A stretch of 64,000 nucleotides of DNA from Halopseudomonas salina (GTDB taxonomy: Bacteria > Pseudomonadota > Gammaproteobacteria > Pseudomonadales > Pseudomonadaceae). Both the position numbers and the translations under genes were made by a program. Below are positions 56,789 through 64,000 of this stretch, piece by piece (positions within the stretch are counted from its first letter, which is position 1; each line of letters begins with the position of its first letter). The notes under the pieces were generated by a model, which saw only the letters and a list, made by a program, of their open reading frames with translations, was not told the DNA's origin and did no database searches. Location: contig NZ_VTTI01000003.1 in NCBI RefSeq assembly GCF_008641105.1, positions 332,981-396,980 of the forward strand, in the 5' to 3' direction.

Positions 56789-58072
56789 TCAGCGCAGCAG
56801 GTTGAACAGACTCAAGCCACTGATTTTTACATAGCTTTGCTGGGCGGCCTGTAATACCACCGACTCCAGACTGAGACGGCTGAGTGCTTCTGCGTAATCC
56901 AGCTCCGACAGCTCCGCCTGCACCTTGGTATTGATCAGAGATACCTCGGCATTCTCGTTGCCAGTGGATTCTATAACGTTGAGCCGGGCACCGATGCTGG
57001 TCTGCACACTGAGTACGCTGTTCATTGCGTTATCGACGTTCTCCAGGCTGATTGCCAGCTTGTCGCGGCGTAGCAGTTTGTCTTCGGGCGAGTTGCCCGG
57101 GTCCTCCAGGGTTTCGCGCAGGAAGGCGATATTCTGCAGGATGCTGCGCTTCTCGCCTGTATCGTCGGTGTCACCGGGTTTGATGGTGAAGGTATCCCCA
57201 TCCTGCAACGCGCCGTCGAGATTAACGACCACACCAGCAATACGTATCTGCAGATTATTTTCTTCATTCGGCTCAAATGTGCCGGATACCGGCACTGCTG
57301 AAGGATAGCCGGGATCACCAGGCCCAGGCACCGGAGCATCACCCGTAATGGTGTAAGTATTGCCAGGCCCTATAGAAATGGACAGGGTGTTATTCGGATA
57401 GAATTTGGTATCGTAAGTTGTCTTGTCTTCTACCACGCCAAGCGAGATGCGCGGAAAAGGCACCGCAGGGTCCGCAGGCAATGTTCTTTCAGTCACAACG
57501 CGATTGACGTTGCCCACGTCAACGAACAGATCCTTGCCGTTATCGTTGATCGCCAATTGCTTAGAGCCTGCGATCTGAATTGAACGCTGTCCCTGGTCCC
57601 CCTCGTAGGTGTAAGTGCCGTTGGGCTCCCGTACGAAGGGTGGGGTTTGGCTTTGAAAGCCGCCAAACAGGTACTCACCGCGGGCGTTGCGACTATTGAA
57701 CAGACCAAACAGCTCCTCTTCACGTTCGGTCAGCTCCTGGGCAAGGGCCTGGCGGTCAGACGCATCCAGTGCACCATTACCCGCCTGCAGGGTGATTTCG
57801 CGCACCCGCTGCAGAATATTGGTCACCGAATTGAGTGTGGCCTCCTCCTGATTCAGGCTGTTGGTCGCGGCGCTCATATTCGATTTGAACTGTTCGAGAC
57901 GACCGGCCTCCTGGTCAAGCTGCAACAGGCGTACGGTGGCTACCGGATCATCGGCTGGCGACAGCAGACGCTTTCCCGAGCTGACCTGCTCCTGGGTACG
58001 GGTTACCTTGGCATAGTTATCCTGGATACCCTGATTGCCATTATTGAAGGTCTGTATTGTCGAAATACGCAT
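56789..58072 (-). CDS. flgL: Flagellar hook-filament junction protein FlgL
   Basis: 427-residue hook-associated protein 3. N-terminal flagellin-like helices (MRISTIQTFNNG...QEQVSSGKRLLSPADDP) and C-terminal helices (SELDYAEALSRLSLESVVLQAAQQSYVKISGLSLFNLL) are conserved; the centre is a variable beta-rich region, Pro/Gly-rich around residues 250-290. It joins hook to filament. Starts 13 bases after the flgK stop and is the last gene of the flg operon in the window. Confidence 0.96.
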   Translation of the reverse strand: MRISTIQTFNNGNQGIQDNYAKVTRTQEQVSSGKRLLSPADDPVATVRLLQLDQEAGRLEQFKSNMSAATNSLNQEEATLNSVTNILQRVREITLQAGNGALDASDRQALAQELTEREEELFGLFNSRNARGEYLFGGFQSQTPPFVREPNGTYTYEGDQGQRSIQIAGSKQLAINDNGKDLFVDVGNVNRVVTERTLPADPAVPFPRISLGVVEDKTTYDTKFYPNNTLSISIGPGNTYTITGDAPVPGPGDPGYPSAVPVSGTFEPNEENNLQIRIAGVVVNLDGALQDGDTFTIKPGDTDDTGEKRSILQNIAFLRETLEDPGNSPEDKLLRRDKLAISLENVDNAMNSVLSVQTSIGARLNVIESTGNENAEVSLINTKVQAELSELDYAEALSRLSLESVVLQAAQQSYVKISGLSLFNLLR

Positions 58073-58085
58073 GGCCTGTCACCTA

Positions 58086-60062
58086 TCAGCGGATGCTGCT
58101 TATCAGAGTATCAAACAAGGATCTTGCAACCTGTAGTACCTGCGCCGAGGCGTTGTAATACTGCTCGAACTTGATCAGATTCGCGGCTTCCTCATCAAGG
58201 TTGACCGCCGATACCGAGTCACGATTATTGGTCGCCTGCTTGAGTACAGCCGCACTTGAATCGCTATCAGAGCGGGCCTGTGCGGTAAAGGTCGCTACGC
58301 GTTGAACCAGGTCGCCGTAACCATCAACAAAGGAAAAACCACTGCGACCTCCCGCCTGCCCCAGAACGGCCTTGGTTTGGAGCTCGGACAATGCCAGGGC
58401 ATTACGGTTATCTGACTTACCTTCGTTGAAATTGATATTGAAGGTATCACCATCCAGTGGTGTGCCGGTCATTTTCATGCTGAAACTGTAGCCATCCACT
58501 TCCCATTCCAGGGTGTTGGTCTGCCCCGGGACAATGCTCAAAGCTGTTGGGGTTATCACACCTGCGGCGCTGGAAAGCGTCAGTGTATTACTGCCCTGGG
58601 CATAGCTCATCTCGATTGGAAGAAAGTTCTGCATTACAGCAGGGTCAATCGGTTGCGGTCCCTCTACCAGGGTCGGCTGAGTAATTTTCGCCGTACCCCG
58701 ATTTGCCAGGCTGCTATCGGCGCTAGCAGGAGCTGCAAAACCCAGCTCCTCCGGTTGCTGCATGACCGACTCCATGCCGCCAGAGCCGTAGCGTGTGGGA
58801 GTGACCAGGAAGCGGTCCCCTGCCGCCACACTGCCACCGGTGGGTAGCGTGATCGTAAAACCATCAACCTCGGGAGCAGTTGCAGCCGTAATATCGATAG
58901 GCCCGGTGACCGCGTTGTCGCTTACCCGCCGGATACTGTATTGCGTTGCACTGCTGAACAACACTTCATAATCCGAAGTGCTCAACTCTGAGGTGTCAGA
59001 AATGAACACATTCAGCTTGGTATTTGGGTCACTGTTGGTTGGACGTGCCTGGCTGCGCAAATCAAGCTGATCAGGACTGTTGATATCCTTGAACAGCTGG
59101 CCACCGGCCTGACCATTGACGTCCAGGCCTTGTCCCAACTGGCTGTTGACCTCGTCGGCAATCGACAAAGCCAGCCGACCTACCGAGTTCAATGCCTGAT
59201 CAAGCACGTCCTGGCGATACCGTATCAGACCGCCTAGCTGACCACCGCTGATCAAGCTGGTAATACCCTGGGCAGATCCCCCGCTGACCAGCTGCACCTC
59301 CGCGCGTGAAGGATCTGCAGTCCCTTGTACCACTTGCAGGCTAGAAGCCTCCTTGCCAACTACCAGGGGCTGACCGGAACCAACGAACAGGTTGATGCTG
59401 TTATTGTCCTGCGGCACTACCGTCACACCGATCAGCTCACTGAGTTGACGCACCGCTTCATCACGGGCGTCGAACAGGTCATTGGGTTCGGAGCCGTTTG
59501 CTACGGCGCGGCCGATGGAGTCATTGTACTGGGCAATAGACTCCGACAGACGGCTGACCTGACCGGTAAGCGTTCCCATCTGCTGACCTATGAATTCAGT
59601 CTGGGTCGATAGACGGGTCTGCACGGTATTGAAGCGCGAGGCCAGGCCTTCGGATTCGGACAAAAATAGCTGACGAGCAGGCAGGCTTGCTGGATCCTCG
59701 ACCGAAGTCTGCAGTGCATCGAAGAAGTTCTGCAAGCCGGGGGTGATACCTGTAGCGGTTCCCGACAAGAGGGTGTTGAGCTCTTCCATCTGCGTCTGGA
59801 AAGCGCCTACCTCTGAATTGATCGCGGTACTGCTGCGCACCTGATTGCTCAGGAACTCGTTATAGACCCGCTGCACATCGACAATACTGGTGCCGTTGCC
59901 AATGTACCCCGCACCGGTAAAGCTGGGGTCGCGCGCGGCTTGAACAGCAGTCTGGCGGCTGTAACCGGGCGTGTTAACGTTGGAAATATTCTGCCCGGTA
60001 ACCGACAAATTGGTCTGGCTGGCCTTGAGGCCGCTGAGTCCAATACCAAAAAGATCTGCCAT
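58086..60062 (-). CDS. flgK: Flagellar hook-associated protein 1 FlgK
   Basis: 658-residue junction protein. The N-terminus (FGIGLSGLKASQTNLSVTGQNISNVNTPGYSRQ) is the rod/hook family signature, and the C-terminus (DEEAANLIKFEQYYNASAQVLQVARSLFDTLI) is the matching helix. The middle holds the surface-exposed domains, longer than the E. coli ~547-residue protein. Starts 2 bases after the flgJ stop codon, indicating coupling. Confidence 0.97.
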   Translation of the reverse strand: MADLFGIGLSGLKASQTNLSVTGQNISNVNTPGYSRQTAVQAARDPSFTGAGYIGNGTSIVDVQRVYNEFLSNQVRSSTAINSEVGAFQTQMEELNTLLSGTATGITPGLQNFFDALQTSVEDPASLPARQLFLSESEGLASRFNTVQTRLSTQTEFIGQQMGTLTGQVSRLSESIAQYNDSIGRAVANGSEPNDLFDARDEAVRQLSELIGVTVVPQDNNSINLFVGSGQPLVVGKEASSLQVVQGTADPSRAEVQLVSGGSAQGITSLISGGQLGGLIRYRQDVLDQALNSVGRLALSIADEVNSQLGQGLDVNGQAGGQLFKDINSPDQLDLRSQARPTNSDPNTKLNVFISDTSELSTSDYEVLFSSATQYSIRRVSDNAVTGPIDITAATAPEVDGFTITLPTGGSVAAGDRFLVTPTRYGSGGMESVMQQPEELGFAAPASADSSLANRGTAKITQPTLVEGPQPIDPAVMQNFLPIEMSYAQGSNTLTLSSAAGVITPTALSIVPGQTNTLEWEVDGYSFSMKMTGTPLDGDTFNINFNEGKSDNRNALALSELQTKAVLGQAGGRSGFSFVDGYGDLVQRVATFTAQARSDSDSSAAVLKQATNNRDSVSAVNLDEEAANLIKFEQYYNASAQVLQVARSLFDTLISSIR

Positions 60063-60064
60063 GG

Positions 60065-61222
60065 TTATGCCCTGCCTGTGCTGGAGTCAGCATCAGCCTG
60101 GGCGACCTGCGTGGCCTGCTGAGTGCTGGTTTCGCTCAGTAACTGCCGGGCTATCTGGGACACTTTACGGGCATACTGCGGGTCGGTAGCGTAGCCGGCC
60201 TGCTGCAGCTCGCGGAAGAAAGTATCCGGGTTCTCGGTACGCGCCAGCGCCTGCTTGTAACGACCGTTCCCCTCAAGGAAATTCACGTAATCGTCAAAGC
60301 TCTGCTCGAAGGAAGCATAGCTGCGAAAACTCGCACGCTCCTGGCCCTTTACGCCATCACGGTACTCATGGGTCATCACGCTCGCCGATTCCCCCTGCCA
60401 ACCGCCATGGGCCTTGATACCGAAAAGGTTATGGCTGTTACTGCCATCAGGCTGCTTGATGATCGACTTGCCCCAGCCGGTCTCAAGGGCAGCCTGAGCC
60501 ACCAGATAATGCGGATCAACGCCCAGTCGCGCAGCTGCCTTCTCGGCCATGGGCAGCATTGCCTGAACAAATTCACCAGAACTGGCAAAACGCGTGGGAC
60601 CCGGACCCACAGGTGCGGCCTGGGCAATGGCGTCAGCGGTGGTTGGCTGACTGCGAGCCACGCCCTGCATTGCACGCAGCGGCTGCCAGGCCTGTGAAGG
60701 CTCAGACTGCAGCGGCGCGGAAGAGGCAGCAGAACCACCGGGGTTGCCTGCCAGAGCCATCTGTGTAGCCCCGTGACCCAGGGAAAAGCCCAGCCGACGC
60801 TTGGCCAACAGGGCAGAATGGTCGGGCAGATTGCCATTGCCATTCCCGCCTGGCGCAGCCGCAGACAAGTCAGATTTCAGCACCGGCCGCTCCAGGGCAG
60901 TACCTGACGTTGCAGGGGTCTTCTCCGGGGACAGTTGCCGCATCATCACGTCAGCCAGGCCTAGGCCCTGCTTCTCAGACAGATGAACGGACATCTGGTT
61001 GTCGTACATGTCCTGATAGAACTTGGTCTGAGGCGTGTTAAGCGGGTTACCTTCAGCAAAGGCCTGATTGGCATCGCGCATGCTCTTGACCATCATGTTC
61101 ATGAACAGGGATTCGAACTGCTCGGCGACGCGCTGCATGTTCTCCGGGCTATTGGCCTTGGAACCGGCTTTCAACTCGCTCATGGAGTTGATGTCGGTAT
61201 AGCTGATGCCGTTGGGGTTCAT
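60065..61222 (-). CDS. flgJ: Peptidoglycan hydrolase / rod-cap protein FlgJ
   Basis: 385-residue bifunctional protein. Residues ~25-105 form the rod-binding domain (VAEQFESLFMNMMVKSMRDA, DMYDNQMSVHLSEKQGLGLA); after a ~110-residue Pro/Gly/Ser-rich linker, residues ~215-365 are a GH73-type glucosaminidase domain with ALETGWGKS (catalytic Glu) and HNLFGIKA. It opens peptidoglycan for the growing rod. Start ATG 61222; flgK follows after 2 bases. Confidence 0.96.
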   Translation of the reverse strand: MNPNGISYTDINSMSELKAGSKANSPENMQRVAEQFESLFMNMMVKSMRDANQAFAEGNPLNTPQTKFYQDMYDNQMSVHLSEKQGLGLADVMMRQLSPEKTPATSGTALERPVLKSDLSAAAPGGNGNGNLPDHSALLAKRRLGFSLGHGATQMALAGNPGGSAASSAPLQSEPSQAWQPLRAMQGVARSQPTTADAIAQAAPVGPGPTRFASSGEFVQAMLPMAEKAAARLGVDPHYLVAQAALETGWGKSIIKQPDGSNSHNLFGIKAHGGWQGESASVMTHEYRDGVKGQERASFRSYASFEQSFDDYVNFLEGNGRYKQALARTENPDTFFRELQQAGYATDPQYARKVSQIARQLLSETSTQQATQVAQADADSSTGRA

Positions 61223-61236
61223 GATCGCGTCCTCGC

Positions 61237-62337
61237 TCAGATAACGACAAGTTCGGCGTTTAAAGCGCCGGCCTGTCTCAGGGCTTCAAGAATGGCCATC
61301 AGGTCGCCTGGGGCAGCGCCGACCTGATTGACCGCACGCACTATCTCGTCCAGTGACACGCCCGGATTGAACACGAACATGCGACTGTCACCTTCTTCGA
61401 TATTGATCTGCGAGCTGGGCGTGACTACTGTCTGGCCGCCGCCAAATGGTGCGTCTGGCTGATCCACCTGGATGTTCTCACTGATGGTCACGGTCAGACC
61501 GCCATGGGTAACCGCCGCCGGCTGGACACGGACATCCTGGCCAATAACGATGGTGCCGGTACGCGAATTGATCACGATTTTCGCTGCGGCATTACCCTGA
61601 TCCACCTGCAGATTTTCAACCATGGACATGTAGTCCACACGCTGATTTGGATCCAGCGGCGCGCGCACGGTAATAGAACCGGCATCCTGCGCCTGAGCAA
61701 CCCCCGCGCCGAAGGTATTGTTGATCTGGTCCACCACTCGCTTGGCGGTCGTAAAATCCGGGCGATTAAGGTTGAACACCAGATGATCGCCACTGGCAAA
61801 GGGGCTGGTAACTGCGCGCTCTACAGTAGCCCCGGCAGGAATACGTCCCACGCTTGGCACGTTGACGGTTATGCGCGAACCATCGGCACCCTCGGCGCCA
61901 AAGCCGCCAACTACCAGATTGCCCTGGGCGATGGCATAGACCTGGCCATCAATACCCTTGAGCGGGGTCATTAGCAGGCTGCCACCGCGCAGGCTCTTGG
62001 CATTACCAATCGACGAGACGGTAATATCGATCGTCTGCCCCGGCCGCGCAAAGGGGGGTAGTTCGGCATGAATCGCCACTGCTGCGACGTTCTTGGTCTG
62101 GATGCGCGTACCCGGCGGCACAGTAATACCAAACTCAGTCAACATGTTGTTGAAGGTTTGCACGGTAAAGGGTGTCTGGCTGGTCTGATCGCCAGAGCCG
62201 ACCAAGCCCACCACCAGGCCGTAGCCGATCAGCTGGTTGGTACGTACCCCGGCCACGCTGGCGATATCCTTCAACCGCTCGGCATGGACCAGGGGGGCAG
62301 CAAGCACAAGACATAGGCACATCAGCAGCTTACGCAT
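61237..62337 (-). CDS. flgI: Flagellar P-ring protein FlgI
   Basis: 366-residue periplasmic P-ring subunit with a signal peptide (1-19, VHA) and family landmarks [46 protein letters not shown] and the C-terminal [11 protein letters not shown]. The ATG at 62337 has AGGAG eight bases upstream and places the signal peptide first; the frame extends to 62391 inside flgH and is not used there. Confidence 0.97.
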   Translation of the reverse strand: MRKLLMCLCLVLAAPLVHAERLKDIASVAGVRTNQLIGYGLVVGLVGSGDQTSQTPFTVQTFNNMLTEFGITVPPGTRIQTKNVAAVAIHAELPPFARPGQTIDITVSSIGNAKSLRGGSLLMTPLKGIDGQVYAIAQGNLVVGGFGAEGADGSRITVNVPSVGRIPAGATVERAVTSPFASGDHLVFNLNRPDFTTAKRVVDQINNTFGAGVAQAQDAGSITVRAPLDPNQRVDYMSMVENLQVDQGNAAAKIVINSRTGTIVIGQDVRVQPAAVTHGGLTVTISENIQVDQPDAPFGGGQTVVTPSSQINIEEGDSRMFVFNPGVSLDEIVRAVNQVGAAPGDLMAILEALRQAGALNAELVVI

Positions 62338-62348
62338 ACTCACTACTC

Positions 62349-63026
62349 CTAGAAGGGCCACATGGGGCTCATGAAGAACTGGCTGAGCCAACCTGGCTGA
62401 CTTGCATTGGCGAAAGCACCGGTGCCCGAGTAGGCGATACGTGCGTCGGCAATACGGGTTGAAGGCACGGTGTTATCCGGCCCGATATCCTCACTGCGAA
62501 CCAGACCGGAGACACGAATAAGCTCGTCGCCGTTATTCAAAGTAATCCATTTTTCGCCGCGCACGCGCATCACGCCGTTGGGCAGGACTTCGAAAATTGT
62601 CGCGGTTATCGAGCCGTTCAGACTGTTGGTCTGATTCGCCTCCGAGTCGCCGGCAAAGGTGCGATTTCCGCCAATATCCACACCCAGATTCAAGCCCTTG
62701 GCGCCGACCACATTCCCCAGCAGTGTGGGATTGGCGATCTGAGTCGAGCTGTTCTTGCTGATCTCGTTATCGGCACTCTTGCGTGCAGCAGTGCGCTCCT
62801 GCAGCGTGATGGTAATAATGTCACCCACCCGGTTGGCCTTGCGATCGTCATACAGGTTGGTCTCGAAGCCGGCCTGATAGATTGCGCCGTTGTTGAGCTC
62901 CGTCGGTATCGGGGTGCGCGGCATGATCGGCGCGTAGGACGGATCATTGGGGGCCGGTGGCATCTGCATGCAGGCCGCAAGACTCCCAAGGATCAGCACA
63001 ACCAGTGCAAGACGCAGGAATTTCAT
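62349..63026 (-). CDS. flgH: Flagellar L-ring lipoprotein FlgH
   Basis: 225-residue outer-membrane L-ring subunit. The signal peptide ends in a lipobox LAAC (Cys19), marking it as a lipoprotein. Family segments [20 protein letters not shown] and the later [23 protein letters not shown] are clear. I take the ATG at 63026, which has GGGA nine bases upstream; ATGs at 63035 and 63041 are in frame and could add five residues. The stop lies 11 bases before flgI. Confidence 0.96.
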   Translation of the reverse strand: MKFLRLALVVLILGSLAACMQMPPAPNDPSYAPIMPRTPIPTELNNGAIYQAGFETNLYDDRKANRVGDIITITLQERTAARKSADNEISKNSSTQIANPTLLGNVVGAKGLNLGVDIGGNRTFAGDSEANQTNSLNGSITATIFEVLPNGVMRVRGEKWITLNNGDELIRVSGLVRSEDIGPDNTVPSTRIADARIAYSGTGAFANASQPGWLSQFFMSPMWPF

Positions 63027-63040
63027 CTTAGTCATTCCCA

Positions 63041-63826
63041 TTAAAGGTTCTGGCTGACGTACTGCAGCATCTGGTCAGCCGTCGAGATCACCTTGGAGTT
63101 CATTTCGTATGCGCGCTGCGTCGTGATCATGTTGACCAGTTCCTCGACAACACTGACGTTGGAATTTTCCAGGGTGTTCTGCAGCACCGTACCCAAACCG
63201 TTCTGTCCTGGATTACCTGCCTGGGGGGCACCGCTGGCGGCGGTCTCCAGGAAGAGGTTATTGCCGATGGACTGTAGACCGGCCGGATTGACGAAGTTTG
63301 CAGTCTGCAGAATGCCCAGCTGCTGGGCTGCCGGATCACCGAAAACGGAAATGCTTACCGTGCCATCCTCACCCACGGTGAAGGACTGCACATCGTCGGG
63401 CAACTGGATGGCCGGCTCCAGGGGAAAGCCACTGGAGGTCACAATCTGGCCGTCCGCATCCAGGTGAAAGCTGCCATCGCGGGTGTAGCCAATATTGCCG
63501 TCGGGCATCAGAATCTGAAAAAAACCTTTGCCATTGATCGCCAGGTCCAGGGGTTGCTCGGTAGTCTGCAGCGTGCCTTCGGTGAAGATCTTCTGCGTGC
63601 CGGCAACACGAACACCGGTACCCAACTGCAAACCTGACGGCAGCTGCGTGTCCTGGGTGGTCTGGCCGCCCGGCTGGCGTTTGATCTGATACAGCAGATC
63701 CTCGAACTCGGGACGATCACGCTTGAAGCCCGTAGTCGCCACGTTCGCCAGGTTGTTGGAAATGGTGGTCAGCATGGTGTCCTGGGCGGACAGTCCGGTC
63801 TTGCTTACCCAAAGTGCTGCGTGCAT
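63041..63826 (-). CDS. flgG: Flagellar distal rod protein FlgG
   Basis: 261-residue distal rod subunit, the standard length. N-terminal rod signature [38 protein letters not shown], FlgE/F/G core domain and C-terminal [28 protein letters not shown] are all present. AGGAG lies six bases before the ATG. The stop overlaps the first possible flgH start by one base. Confidence 0.97.
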   Translation of the reverse strand: MHAALWVSKTGLSAQDTMLTTISNNLANVATTGFKRDRPEFEDLLYQIKRQPGGQTTQDTQLPSGLQLGTGVRVAGTQKIFTEGTLQTTEQPLDLAINGKGFFQILMPDGNIGYTRDGSFHLDADGQIVTSSGFPLEPAIQLPDDVQSFTVGEDGTVSISVFGDPAAQQLGILQTANFVNPAGLQSIGNNLFLETAASGAPQAGNPGQNGLGTVLQNTLENSNVSVVEELVNMITTQRAYEMNSKVISTADQMLQYVSQNL

Positions 63827-63873
63827 ATGCTTCTCCTAGCGCGTCACTGACTGAGTGAGGCGGCTGCTCAGGT

Positions 63874-64000
63874 TCAACTGATCTGCAGAATCTTGTTGGT
63901 GATTTGGCTGTTCTCTTCGGCCGTGCGCATCATCTTGATGTGCAGCTCGAACTGACGGGCCAGGGACAACATCGCCGTCATTTCTGACACGGCATTGACA
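63874..64000 (-). CDS. flgF: Flagellar proximal rod protein FlgF, C-terminal end (runs off right edge)
   Basis: The last ~42 codons are present, ending at the TGA at 63876-63874. The translation contains MLSLARQFELHIKMMRTAEENS, the conserved rod-protein C-terminal helix expected for FlgF, and the gene precedes flgG as in other pseudomonads. The rest lies outside the window. Confidence 0.9.
   Translation of the reverse strand, partial: VNAVSEMTAMLSLARQFELHIKMMRTAEENSQITNKILQIS

Overview
The window is a continuous piece of bacterial chromosome with dense core genes on both strands. It reads as a Pseudomonas-type gammaproteobacterium (Pseudomonadaceae). Evidence is gene content and local order: gyrA/mtnA/mtaD/ubiG/mupP/yciK, a cpxR/spy/cpxS cluster next to yciI, a MASE2-type cyaB, a PlpD patatin autotransporter, fumC/DUF2059/bolA, ffs/dnaX/ybaB/recR and flgFGHIJKL. 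A lineage such as Halopseudomonas would fit, but that is inference. I saw no prophage, insertion sequence, integron, CRISPR array, tRNA or plasmid signature.

Layout. 1-6327: 5' part of gyrA, then the divergent methylthioadenosine salvage genes mtnA and mtaD, running into ubiG-mupP-yciK. 6515-12881: a diguanylate cyclase, then a leftward block rnm, yciO, trpS, scpA, scpB, rluB (tryptophanyl-tRNA charging, chromosome condensation, rRNA pseudouridylation). 13018-16245: yciI, a coiled-coil membrane protein, cpxR, a Spy/CpxP-like chaperone and cpxS, an envelope stress module with a CpxR-box-like site in front of spy. 16224-20634: nitroreductase and AraC regulator (leftward), an Mpo1-like oxygenase and a PhnZ-like HD protein (rightward), and cyaB. 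20649-26743: LpxH-like phosphoesterase, plpD, recQ, a YecA-family protein.

26795-33836: a leftward trhO / DsbA-like / DUF6122 cluster, bolA, a DUF2059 protein, fumC, an EamA transporter, an HPP membrane protein and phhB. 33837-39678: a fatty-acid oxidation pair (thiolase plus bifunctional hydratase/dehydrogenase) and mnmC. 39801-47365: a 7TMR-DISM hybrid kinase, a TauE/SafE permease, yheU, a NylB-like serine hydrolase, a solute-binding protein, a small secreted protein and pirin. 47389-50686: recR, ybaB, dnaX and the 4.5S RNA gene. 50793-56773: a chemoreceptor with a FliA-like promoter, a small membrane protein beside a very AT-rich patch, an AEC carrier, tpm and a CvrA-type K+/H+ antiporter. 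56789-64000: leftward flagellar operon flgF(partial)-G-H-I-J-K-L.

I found no clearly new multi-gene defence or biosynthetic system. The best leads are regulatory and small-scale: a 46-bp interrupted palindrome over the mpo1 promoter, the pairing of Mpo1-like and PhnZ-like oxygenase genes, the unknown coiled-coil membrane protein translationally overlapped with cpxR, a direct-repeat operator candidate before the beta-oxidation genes, an HPP protein with an unfamiliar C-terminal extension, and several uncharacterised small exported or membrane proteins. Several genes use TTG or GTG starts supported by Shine-Dalgarno spacing (trpS, rnm, yciO, cpxS, mnmC).
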